Part shown: piece after piece, positions 16,670-23,295 of the stretch | Layout of the letters: each line of letters opens with the position of its first letter | Position numbering within the stretch: the stretch's first letter is position 1 | The notes under the pieces: model-generated | Databases searched by the model: none | Told to the model about the DNA's origin: nothing | The model's input: only the letters and a program-made list of their open reading frames with translations | DNA from: Candidatus Heimdallarchaeota archaeon | Lineage (GTDB): Archaea > Asgardarchaeota > Heimdallarchaeia > Heimdallarchaeales > Heimdallarchaeaceae | DNA length: 23,295 bases | Direction of reading: 5' to 3' | NCBI GenBank assembly: GCA_030603505.1 | Contig: JAUVXQ010000010.1 | Span: 1-23,295 of the forward strand | Translations under genes and position numbers: made by a program

Positions 16670-16903
16670 ACGCACGTTATGAAACTTGGTTAAACTTACC
16701 AGAGGCTTTCTAATCGTCGTTTGAAGGGGGTTTCACCCTTGACCCCTCACGTGCGTTGAGGGGTAGTCATGAAGACTTTTCCATTATAGTTAGTGTGTCA
16801 CCAACACAGAGCTAGCTAGGCTCCCTGTTTCATGGGGGAGTTTACTGAGGTACAACCACTTGTGTAGTTGCGAAACAGGTAAGTGATGATGATCACACTA
16901 TCT
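16670..16903 (-). ncRNA. candidate orphan omega-RNA
   Basis: A conserved TATA box (16927-16934, minus strand) could drive a transcript of about 230 bases ending at the right end. Stems on the minus strand: CCTGTTTC with GAAACAGG; inside it CAACTAC with GTGGTTG, which pairs fully only with a G-U wobble on this strand; then CCCCTC/GAGGGG with loop bases that can pair with the terminal CGTGCGTT. The guide would be the flanking host-gene sequence below 16670. Not shown to be expressed. Confidence 0.45.
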
Positions 16904-17038
16904 CTACTTATATATTTTTAAATTCATATATAAACCCGTAGAAAAAAAGAGTTAGTTTTTATTCTTATTCTACGTCGCCATTTATGTTGTTAGAACGCTT
17001 GTGGCAAGATTAGTTAACTTTTCTAAACTCAGTGGACT
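16670..17038 (-). mobile_element. non-autonomous TnpB-family element (MITE-like), 369 bp
   Basis: Read on the minus strand, the last 60 or so bases match the right end of the transposon at about 969-3057 almost base for base (TTAGAAAGCCTCTGG, TTTAACCAAGTTTCATAACG). The left part matches its promoter region. It has no tnpB gene. Outer ends were set as the point where similarity stops at the right end and where removal restores the host reading frame without duplication; the left end is therefore inferred. The middle (about 16775-16880) is not obviously copied from the full-length element in this window, so the source may be another family member. Confidence 0.8.
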
Positions 17039-17454
17039 AGGGTCCAACTCTGAGATTAGCAGCTGTTTATACTAACATTGAAAATTTACCCTTGAATGAA
17101 GGAAATGAACATGGTTGGATAAAAGATTACTGCAATCAATGTGGCATTTGTGTTAAGGAATGTCCTCCAAGTGCAATTTATGAAATTCCGATCAAGCATG
17201 AAACTGGTAGAGTTACTCACATCGACAACGAAAAATGCTTCCCATACTTTAGTAATAATTTTGCATGCACTATTTGTATAAAGGTGTGTCCGTTTAACAA
17301 AATTCCTTATGAAAAAATAAAAGAGAACTTCTTAAAGAAGAAAGAAAATTTATGAAAAAACTAATTTTAAATAATAACCATTAATTAGAAAATAGAATTT
17401 TTTTATCTATTTAACAAAAACTATTATTATCTGTAAGTGCTACTTCTTCTTAGA

Positions 17455-17976
17455 ATGAGAGCTTTGTATTTGGGTCGCTTCAATCCTCCTCATAAAGGAC
17501 ATGTTAAAGCGATTGAATATATACTAAATTTGCCTGATATCGATGAGATTATTATATTAATTGGAAGTGGAGAAAAAGCTTACTCTTTATTAAACCCATT
17601 CACTGGAGGAGAGAGAGTTGAAATGGTAAAAACGCTTGTTAGTGATAACTTCGATATTAGCAAATTCTACATCATGGCAATACCAGACATAAATAGAAAT
17701 ACAATCTGGCCAGCGAACGTAATTGACTTAGTCCCGCAATTTGAAGTTGTTTTTACAAACAATCCTCTTGTACAACAATTATTCAAGAATCTATCTATTA
17801 AGGAAGTCAAGCAGATACCATTAATAGATCGTGAACACTATAGCGGTAAGAAGATTAGAGAAAATATGAAAAGAGGAGAAGAATGGGAATCAAGCGTTCC
17901 AAAGAATGTAATTGAATTAATAAAGAAATGCAAAGGGATAGAAAGAATCAAAGCAGTAGCATCCGACGATTATTAG
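17455..17976 (+). CDS. nicotinamide-nucleotide adenylyltransferase, archaeal type
   Basis: The protein has 173 residues from ATG 17455; the upstream in-frame GTG at 17437 only adds a poor LLLLR extension. The N-terminal nucleotide-binding motif GRFNPPHKGH (7-16) and the C-terminal SGKKIRENM (ISxTxIR-like) define the nucleotidyltransferase fold. Overall length and order match archaeal NMN adenylyltransferase (COG1056-type), which joins NMN and ATP to make NAD+ in the cytoplasm. It lies 99 bases after the split iron-sulfur gene, possibly with its own promoter. The 17977-18062 gap has nothing notable. Confidence 0.9.
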   Translation: MRALYLGRFNPPHKGHVKAIEYILNLPDIDEIIILIGSGEKAYSLLNPFTGGERVEMVKTLVSDNFDISKFYIMAIPDINRNTIWPANVIDLVPQFEVVFTNNPLVQQLFKNLSIKEVKQIPLIDREHYSGKKIRENMKRGEEWESSVPKNVIELIKKCKGIERIKAVASDDY

Positions 17977-18062
17977 AAAAAAATCAAGTTTCCTACAAGC
18001 TCACAAACTTCTTCTGATAGTTTTACGTTAGTTCGTTAATTATTACGCGTGTTTAAACGTTT

Positions 18063-18242
18063 TTAAGAAAAGAAATCAGTTATACCCGTTTCTGTCCAAT
18101 TAAGCAGGTTGGCTATTATTCCAAAGATAATTACGAAAATCAAAACAGCAATACCAATAAGTAGAATCTCCTCCAGGATAGGAGAACCTCTTTTTCTATG
18201 TTTTAGATTTCTTACAATATTAAGAATTACCATAACCCTCAT
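18063..18242 (-). CDS. small pilin-like membrane protein (59 aa)
   Basis: A short open frame on the minus strand begins at ATG 18242 (ATG 18233 is an alternative) and encodes a basic N-terminus ending KHRKRGS. This is followed by PILEEILLIGIAVLIFVIIFGIIANLLNW and a short polar tail ending DFFS (the run is given here only as landmarks: PILEE, then about 22 hydrophobic residues). A basic segment, a Gly, a Glu five residues later and one hydrophobic helix are the pattern of archaeal class III (type IV pilin-like) signal sequences. It would be cut by a prepilin peptidase and placed on the membrane or in a pilus-like fibre. Codon use and the clean start support a real gene. The flanking stretches 17977-18062 and 18243-18455 hold nothing else I can support. 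Confidence 0.65.
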   Translation of the reverse strand: MRVMVILNIVRNLKHRKRGSPILEEILLIGIAVLIFVIIFGIIANLLNWTETGITDFFS

Positions 18243-18455
18243 TCTTTTCTCTATTTAATTATATATAAACACCACAAAAGCATTATCTGGTTCTTAACTC
18301 TTTAAGAGTTAAATAGCAAAGTTTGGTAGAGAAAAAAAGAAAAGGGATAAAAAAGAACTAACAACCTTGTATGAGTAAAAAGACAGAAAATTCTTAATTC
18401 CAAGTACTTAGAACATCAATAATCAATCTTACATCAGATGATAGTTAGAGAAAAA

Positions 18456-19175
18456 TTAGGTTTTAGAACCTAATTTCCTAGCATAAAGAATAAGAGCAAT
18501 TGCTGCTATAATCTCCAATATTCCTGTACAATTACTAAATAAACTAAAAATAGAGTTATAAATTACAGAACCATCAGCTGTAAAAGTAATTGGGAAGTAT
18601 TGTGCTATAGTTATTAGAGTCAGCGATATGAATTCCAATATTCCAAAGGCTAGAATAAAAGAGTTTAGAAATCTAGATTTCCCAAGTTCTGCATAGCGTT
18701 TAAATAAATTATAAACCACTATAATTTCTAGGAGGAGGAATAAAATAACAAACAAAGCAATTACACCGGTAACTATTGTTGTTATTTTCAGAAAATTTTC
18801 ATTTTCTGCATTTAGTAAAATTATATTACCTACTATTTGTAGCAAAGCAAGAATAGAAATAGTGTAACCAAAACCAATTCCTAGTTTAAGGTTTGATATT
18901 GTAATTCCTTGATCTGAAGAGTTTAATAATCTTGATAAACTGATTGTGATGAAGATTATCGTTATTACCAGAATTATAAGTAAAAAGATTTGATTAAGAT
19001 ATAAATACAATATGCCAAAAATATAATCAGTCATACCATTTAGTTGCTTAATTAACATTACAATACCCATGTAAAGAATTAGGAATAATCTACCTGATAG
19101 GAGGGTTATTCCGCTGCTTTGAAAGGGTTTGAAGGGATCTTTTGATGAGAATGCCATGCAGAAATTCAATTGCAT
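18456..19175 (-). CDS. multi-pass membrane protein, unknown function
   Basis: The protein has 239 residues from ATG 19175, or 233 from ATG 19157 (MAFSSKDP), which I cannot separate. About six hydrophobic helices are visible: near residues 28-45, 55-80, 95-120, 130-158, 170-190 and 210-232. Loops are short and there are no catalytic motifs, ATP-binding sites or conserved polar clusters. I do not recognise the family. Similar anonymous membrane proteins are common in archaea. It lies downstream of the aminopeptidase gene on the same strand, separated by 75 bases, so it may be cotranscribed with it. Confidence 0.75.
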   Translation of the reverse strand: MQLNFCMAFSSKDPFKPFQSSGITLLSGRLFLILYMGIVMLIKQLNGMTDYIFGILYLYLNQIFLLIILVITIIFITISLSRLLNSSDQGITISNLKLGIGFGYTISILALLQIVGNIILLNAENENFLKITTIVTGVIALFVILFLLLEIIVVYNLFKRYAELGKSRFLNSFILAFGILEFISLTLITIAQYFPITFTADGSVIYNSIFSLFSNCTGILEIIAAIALILYARKLGSKT

Positions 19176-19250
19176 GCTGTTAATAAAATTTTCCTAATCT
19201 CCTTAAATTATTAAGAAAAAAAATTGTGGCAGTTCTTAGAGAGGGATATA

Positions 19251-20750
19251 TTAATTGTCTGTCCAATTTCTAAGAACGTCTATGATAAGCCTAACACCGG
19301 CTCCTCTGCTTCCTGCGGGGTTATAATCCTTGTCTCTTGTCTGTTCCATTGATCCTGCTATATCAAGATGAGCCCAAGGAACATCCATAACAAACTTGCT
19401 TAGGAATCTTGCAGCAGTAATTGCCCCTCCCATTCGTCCACCAGAATGTTTCATATCAGCTACACTACTTTTGAGCTGTTGATCATAAACTTCCCATAGG
19501 GGCATTCGCCATACAGCATCTCCACTAGTTTTTGAAGCTTTTTCTAGTTTTTCAGCTACTTTGTCATCATTTGCAAAGTAACCTATAGCATGCTCTCCTA
19601 AAGCTATCGTTATTGCCCCTGTAAGAGTTGCAAAATCAAACATTACTTTTGGTTGATAATTTTTTGCAGCATAAGTTAGAGCATCGTTAAGAACCATTCT
19701 TCCTTCTGCATCAGTACTAATAACTTCGATTGTTTGACCACTATAACTTTTAATTACATCACCTGGATGGTAGGCTTTTCCTGAAGGCATGTTATCTGTA
19801 GCTGGAACAATGGCTACCACATGAAGGTTAATATCCAATCTAGCAATTGCTTCCATCGCTGCAAAAACAACAGCTCCTCCAGTCATATCACATTTCATTC
19901 TTTCCATTCCTAGACTAGGTTTGATGCTTATTCCACCACTATCAAATGTTATGGCTTTACCTATTATTGCAACTGTATCGACATCTTTCTTATCCGCTCC
20001 ATATTCCATGATGATGAATTTAGGAGGCTCATCTGTCCCTTTCGCTACTGCTATGAAACTATGAAGACCTACTTTTTCTGCTTCCTCTCGCTCAAAAATG
20101 GTTGTTGTTACACCAAGCTCTTTTGATAGTCTTTCTGCTTCTTCTGCAAGTTTTGTTGGAGTTATATAATTAGCAGGACCCCAAGCTAATGATCTACAGA
20201 AGTTTACAGATTCTGCTATAATTTTTCCACTCTCAGCTCCTTTTCGTAGTACAGATTCTTCTGTTTTTGAACTAAACACCACAACTTCTTCTAAGTGCTT
20301 ATATTTGTCCAAATCTTTTGTCCGATAAGTGAGATTCTGATAACTACCCATAATCATACCCTGAATAATAGCTTCAGTAGCTTTCTCTTTATTCAGCTCA
20401 TTTCCTATAAAATGGTCTAAATTTACTGCTAGTTTTCCAGTACCTAGATCTCTAACTTTTCTAGATGCATTTCCCAAAGTTTTCCGAATATTCTCAAGAT
20501 TATGTTTATCTTCTTTTCCTAAACCTACAAGCATGATTCTAGGGGATTTTATGACTTCTTGTGTATAAAGAACGGAGAAATCTCCCTTTTTACCTTTAAA
20601 ATCACCAAGTTCTATTACTTCTTTAATTAGTTTTGAAAATGAATCTGAATCATCAACGCTAACTTGATTTTCTTCATCCTCAAAAACACCAATTAAAACA
20701 ATTGGAGCATCAATTTCTCCAATATTAGCAATTAAAGTGGAAATATTCAT
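19251..20750 (-). CDS. pepA: leucyl aminopeptidase, M17 family
   Basis: This 499-residue protein is of normal length for the family. The N-terminal domain (1-170) is followed by the catalytic domain with GKAITFDSGG (about 260-269; metal-binding Lys and Asp) and the family signature STDAEGRMVLNDAL (about 342-355; metal-binding Asp and Glu plus the Arg). It is a cytoplasmic two-zinc enzyme, usually hexameric, that removes N-terminal residues from peptides. ATG 20750 is preceded on the minus strand by a TATA-like TTTTTATTATAAC about 25 bases upstream. All key residues seem to be present. Confidence 0.96.
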   Translation of the reverse strand: MNISTLIANIGEIDAPIVLIGVFEDEENQVSVDDSDSFSKLIKEVIELGDFKGKKGDFSVLYTQEVIKSPRIMLVGLGKEDKHNLENIRKTLGNASRKVRDLGTGKLAVNLDHFIGNELNKEKATEAIIQGMIMGSYQNLTYRTKDLDKYKHLEEVVVFSSKTEESVLRKGAESGKIIAESVNFCRSLAWGPANYITPTKLAEEAERLSKELGVTTTIFEREEAEKVGLHSFIAVAKGTDEPPKFIIMEYGADKKDVDTVAIIGKAITFDSGGISIKPSLGMERMKCDMTGGAVVFAAMEAIARLDINLHVVAIVPATDNMPSGKAYHPGDVIKSYSGQTIEVISTDAEGRMVLNDALTYAAKNYQPKVMFDFATLTGAITIALGEHAIGYFANDDKVAEKLEKASKTSGDAVWRMPLWEVYDQQLKSSVADMKHSGGRMGGAITAARFLSKFVMDVPWAHLDIAGSMEQTRDKDYNPAGSRGAGVRLIIDVLRNWTDN

Positions 20751-20975
20751 GTTTTGGAAATAGAAGTTATAATAAAAAATTTTATGGTAGATTCTTTCAT
20801 TTTACCAAAATTAAAGGATCAGAGAAGAAATCTCATTTAATAATCATGGAATACCCCTCTATCTTCTGAAGATTTCATTGATTTATCTTGAAGAGTAACA
20901 ATATTTGGTGATGAAAATCTGTGAAACATTAATATTCTTAAATGAAGAAGAAGTTAGTAAGGTTGAGCTGATTCA

Positions 20976-21764
20976 ATGGATTGGTGGATTATTCTAATAG
21001 GAACATTAGCATCACTTGGTGCAGGTTTAGCTACAGCTCTAGGAGCACTCCCAGTATTTTTCAAAAAAAGCATTTCAGACAAAACTCTAGATCTGCTTCT
21101 TGGTTTCGCTGCTGGTGTTATGCTCGCAGCTTCAGCTTTTAGCTTGCTTGTTCCAGCTTTGGAATTAGACCCATCACTAGGTGGAGGTGTATGGATTGTA
21201 TCAGCTGGAGTTCTCGCTGGAGCTGTTTTTATTGCAGTCATAGACAAATGGGCACCACACAAACATTTTGTTTCTGGTCCAGAAGGAAAAGTATCTAAAA
21301 GATTAGCTGCAACATGGCTATTTATCATTGCTATTGCAATACATAATTTTCCTGAAGGTTTAGCTGTTGGTGTAAGTTTCGGAACCAATGAATTGACTGC
21401 AGGTCTCGTTGTAGCGATTGCAATAGGTTTACAGAATATTCCTGAAGGAACAGCAGTAGCTATGCCTCTATTACGAGAGGGTTATTCAAGAAAAAAAGCT
21501 TTTCTCATAGCAGCATCTACAGGACTTGTTGAACCTATAGGAGCTTTCTTAGGTGTAGCAGCAGTATCAGTCACTAAATTTGTTTTAGGATTTGGAATGG
21601 CTTTTGCAGCAGGAGCAATGATTTTTGTAGTAGCAGATGAAATAATCCCTGAAACACATGGAAAAAAATATTCTAGACAAGTAACTTTTGGAATTATAGC
21701 GGGATTCGTTATAATGATGTTTCTTGATAATTTCCTAGAACCTTTCTTAGATAAAATAATCTAA
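20976..21764 (+). CDS. ZIP family divalent metal transporter
   Basis: The protein has 262 residues and about eight membrane helices. The two paired metal-site motifs are present: HNFPEG (about 123-128) in helix 4 and QNIPEG (about 152-157) in helix 5. A third acidic site, DEIIPETHG, lies near residue 221. This fits the GufA/ZupT-like branch of ZIP proteins, which import zinc, iron or manganese. The cytoplasmic loop has only a short His motif (PHKHF). The gene stands alone on its strand, 225 bases from the divergent aminopeptidase gene. A TATA-like TTCTTAAAT lies about 33-40 bases before the ATG. It is somewhat richer in GC than its neighbours and could be of bacterial origin (weak inference). 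Confidence 0.93.
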   Translation: MDWWIILIGTLASLGAGLATALGALPVFFKKSISDKTLDLLLGFAAGVMLAASAFSLLVPALELDPSLGGGVWIVSAGVLAGAVFIAVIDKWAPHKHFVSGPEGKVSKRLAATWLFIIAIAIHNFPEGLAVGVSFGTNELTAGLVVAIAIGLQNIPEGTAVAMPLLREGYSRKKAFLIAASTGLVEPIGAFLGVAAVSVTKFVLGFGMAFAAGAMIFVVADEIIPETHGKKYSRQVTFGIIAGFVIMMFLDNFLEPFLDKII

Positions 21765-21787
21765 TGTGTTTTATCTCACGTTCAAAG

Positions 21788-21820
21788 CTTTGTACAGCAA
21801 AACAATTGCTCTGTACAAAG
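21788..21820 (+). terminator. strong 10-bp inverted repeat after ZIP gene
   Basis: CTTTGTACAG (21788-21797) and CTGTACAAAG (21811-21820) are perfect inverted repeats around a 13-base loop, followed by TCTTTACTT. It sits 24 bases after the ZIP stop. A terminator hairpin is likely. Because each arm holds the palindrome TGTACA, a pair of operator half-sites is also possible. Confidence 0.55.
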
Positions 21821-21893
21821 TCTTTACTTAAAAGTGTCCAAGAGAATTGATTATTGAGACAAGCATTTTATGCTTTGAAACTAGGTGAAACAA

Positions 21894-22712
21894 ATGGAAA
21901 AAAAAAGGATTATCACGACTATCACAGACAAGAAGAAAAATAAGCTCAAAAAACCTAAACCTCTAGAAAAATCTACAACAACTGTTCAGAAAAGAAAGAA
22001 AATCATTAAAGCGCCAAAGAAGAAAAAAACGTTTGGTAACTTTATTTCGAGCAATTTAAGACGGGATTTTGTTAAGGGGATTGCAATTGGTATAATGGGA
22101 GCTATTATTCTAGGAAGTGTAGTTGGAATCACTTTACATTTTAATTTAGATGATAATATTCCAGATAATGAACCATCCTATACTACTGCTCTCGGAATGG
22201 CTATAAGGGATCTCATTCCTGAGGTTGTGCATGTGGAAATTGTGGGTAATGGGACAATTGCTATACATCCTAGATTGATTTGGGCTACAATGGATAGGGT
22301 TGAGGAAAGTGAATTATTAACCTGGAATGTAAATGCTCAAACACTTGACTTTGTTAATGGCACACCTGTTGGAGGTGAAACAGATTTCATAATATACGAA
22401 CCTGATATTATCAATATAGCTGAGAGTCTTTTCACTTCAGTAAGCAATACAACTAAAATAGGAACATATGGGGTTGCTCCTTATGACTATGAAACAATGG
22501 GATACACAGCAAATATTTATTGGGGAATGCAGTTATACCTAGCAAATACAACAGTAATACAACTACTAATCTTAGAAGATGGATTGATATTTGTAACACG
22601 GTGGACAGGAGATACCAATATGATGGGTGCAGATATTCTTGAGCCTTTAAGCGCGTTTGACGATTTATTATCAACCCTACAATTGATATTCGCACAGCAT
22701 TTGGACGTTTAG
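21894..22712 (+). CDS. lysine-rich membrane-anchored protein, unknown function
   Basis: ATG 21894 is chosen over GTG 21885 because GGTGA precedes it at the right distance. The first 55 residues are very basic (runs of Lys). A single membrane helix follows (about 62-82, GIAIGIMGAIILGSVVGITL), then about 190 outside residues with several N-x-S/T sites (GNGT, VNGT, SNTT, ANTT). The outer domain ends in hydrophobic beta-like segments (VIQLLILEDGLIFVTRWTGD) and matches nothing I recognise. It is followed 11 bases later by a membrane-bound winged-helix protein gene, so the two likely form an operon and work together at the membrane. A basic N-terminus could bind nucleic acid or acidic lipid heads (inference). 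Confidence 0.8.
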   Translation: MEKKRIITTITDKKKNKLKKPKPLEKSTTTVQKRKKIIKAPKKKKTFGNFISSNLRRDFVKGIAIGIMGAIILGSVVGITLHFNLDDNIPDNEPSYTTALGMAIRDLIPEVVHVEIVGNGTIAIHPRLIWATMDRVEESELLTWNVNAQTLDFVNGTPVGGETDFIIYEPDIINIAESLFTSVSNTTKIGTYGVAPYDYETMGYTANIYWGMQLYLANTTVIQLLILEDGLIFVTRWTGDTNMMGADILEPLSAFDDLLSTLQLIFAQHLDV

Positions 22713-22723
22713 GAGAGAAAAAA

Positions 22724-23194
22724 ATGACAGCTGAAGCAATTGACGACATAATTTCGTCTTTAAAAGGAACATCTTTGCGTGTATTTGTATACGCAGTAAA
22801 AGAAGGAGATGATATTGGGGTAAGAGAATCTCAAAGGCGTTTAGGATTAAAAACGGCTAGTCATGCACAATATCATCTTCAGAGACTTGAACAATTGGGT
22901 TTACTGGAAAAAAATAAAAACAACAAATACTATTTACCTGAGAAATATACAAATCTCCGAAGCATAAAACTTGGAATACTTACAGAAGTATATGTAATAC
23001 GAGGATGGCTTGTTCCTTCTTTGGGGATTTTTGGAGGTTTTCTTGGTATGAGTGCTATTATAACAATTCTCTTCTATTTCTTGCTTTTCCCTCTTTCCAG
23101 TCTCATATATGGTTCGATAGCGTTAGTGATAGGAGCAACATATGCCAGTATAAGAGCTCATCAAATCGTTAAATCTTTCAAACAAAGTGAATAA
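22724..23194 (+). CDS. winged-helix protein with two C-terminal membrane helices
   Basis: This 156-residue protein follows a clear ribosome binding site (GGAGAG) 11 bases after the preceding gene. The N-terminal 70 residues form a winged helix-turn-helix (VFVYAVKEGDD, VRESQRRLGL, SHAQYHLQRLEQLGLLEK, KYYLPEKY), the arrangement used by ArsR/MarR-like DNA-binding proteins. Residues about 93-143 form two membrane helices, and the C-terminal tail is short and basic. A DNA-binding domain tethered to the membrane suggests a transcription factor that senses a membrane or surface signal; its partner may be the product of the gene before it. The target genes are unknown. Confidence 0.85.
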   Translation: MTAEAIDDIISSLKGTSLRVFVYAVKEGDDIGVRESQRRLGLKTASHAQYHLQRLEQLGLLEKNKNNKYYLPEKYTNLRSIKLGILTEVYVIRGWLVPSLGIFGGFLGMSAIITILFYFLLFPLSSLIYGSIALVIGATYASIRAHQIVKSFKQSE

Positions 23195-23255
23195 TAGAGA
23201 AAAATAAATCTATTATTTTCTTTTCCTTCTCGTTTTTTCCCGTAATATTTTTTAA
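23195..23255 (+). terminator. T-rich termination region
   Basis: After the stop there are several T-runs (TTATTTTCTTTTCC, GTTTTTTCCC, ATATTTTTT), the usual form of archaeal termination without a strong hairpin. Confidence 0.45.
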
Positions 23256-23295
23256 CCAACTATTTTATGTTGCACCATGAACCGTAAAAGAGTTT

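Larger units (their letters stand above)
15994..17355 (+). pseudogene. QueG/RdhA-like 2[4Fe-4S] protein, split by insertion element
   Basis: The N-terminal part (from TTG 15994; ATG 16039 is an alternative) runs to GKSGLFITP at 16665. It includes the HPLGG..LYPRLAEKAGMGGFGKSGLFITP region typical of the reductive-dehalogenase/epoxyqueuosine-reductase-like family. Frame then enters the insertion and stops at 16713. The C-terminal part resumes at 17041 with GPTLRLAAVYTNIENLP, followed by CNQCGICVKECPP and CTICIKVCPF, the two [4Fe-4S] motifs. If 16670-17038 is removed, the halves rejoin in frame as FITP-IK-GPTLRL, so the gene was intact before insertion. A split product would lack the clusters on the N-terminal half. 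The family reduces substrates using Fe-S clusters, often with a corrinoid; the substrate is unknown here. Confidence 0.88.

Noticed and set aside
16720..16900. Structured region considered as a tRNA or a CRISPR repeat
   Set aside because: No cloverleaf with a proper anticodon arm and no regularly spaced repeats; it falls inside the small transposon-derived element, which explains the hairpins better.
20954..21388. 144-codon minus-strand open frame opposite the ZIP gene
   Set aside because: Proline- and alanine-rich shadow of a clear ZIP transporter with conserved motifs.
23277..23295. ATG followed by basic codons (MNRKRV) at the right edge as the start of another gene
   Set aside because: Only six codons are visible. 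An upstream AT-rich stretch could be a promoter, but there is too little to support a gene.

Overview
The window looks like a piece of an AT-rich archaeal chromosome. Supporting signs are TATA-box promoters close to start codons, an archaeal-type NMN adenylyltransferase, pilin-like and sequon-rich surface proteins, and a Ras-superfamily GTPase of the MglA-like type. An Asgard archaeon (Heimdallarchaeia-like) is my best guess. It rests on gene style only, not on a marker gene.

Layout. (1) 1-649: the 5' two thirds of an alpha/beta hydrolase gene (-), running off the left edge. (2) About 969-3057: a TnpB-only transposon whose long RuvC protein lacks the usual third acidic residue; its right end forms a likely omega-RNA. 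(3) 3139-3236: a decayed copy of the tail of the ABC transporter gene found at 9401. (4) 3360-9092: a giant secreted or membrane protein with many Ig-like repeats, one C-terminal membrane helix and a cytoplasmic longin/roadblock-like domain, preceded by an MglA-like small GTPase. This is a candidate receptor-GTPase module. (5) 9401-13098: two overlapping half-transporter genes forming an asymmetric heterodimeric ABC exporter. (6) 12714-15120: a direct duplication of about 630 bp (5' end of the ABC gene, intergenic region, 3' end of the hydrolase gene) flanking a cargo gene with LRR-like repeats. The result is a truncated ABC gene and a truncated hydrolase gene beside the full-length copies. 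(7) 15994-17355: a QueG/RdhA-like iron-sulfur protein gene split by a 369-bp non-autonomous element. That element has the same right end and a similar promoter region as the TnpB transposon, but in the opposite orientation.

The remaining part is ordinary core and membrane gene content: NMN adenylyltransferase (17455), an unlisted small pilin-like gene (18063-18242, -), a six-helix membrane protein, an M17 leucyl aminopeptidase, a ZIP metal transporter followed by a strong inverted repeat, and a two-gene unit of a lysine-rich membrane-anchored protein plus a membrane-bound winged-helix protein.

The two most interesting themes are these. First, the TnpB family has a full-length, possibly catalytically altered copy and a tnpB-less copy that keeps a promoter and the guide-proximal RNA structure, so the latter could be a stand-alone guide RNA unit. 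Second, an extracellular Ig-repeat protein with a cytoplasmic GTPase-regulator-like domain sits directly beside a small GTPase. No tRNA, rRNA or CRISPR array was seen.
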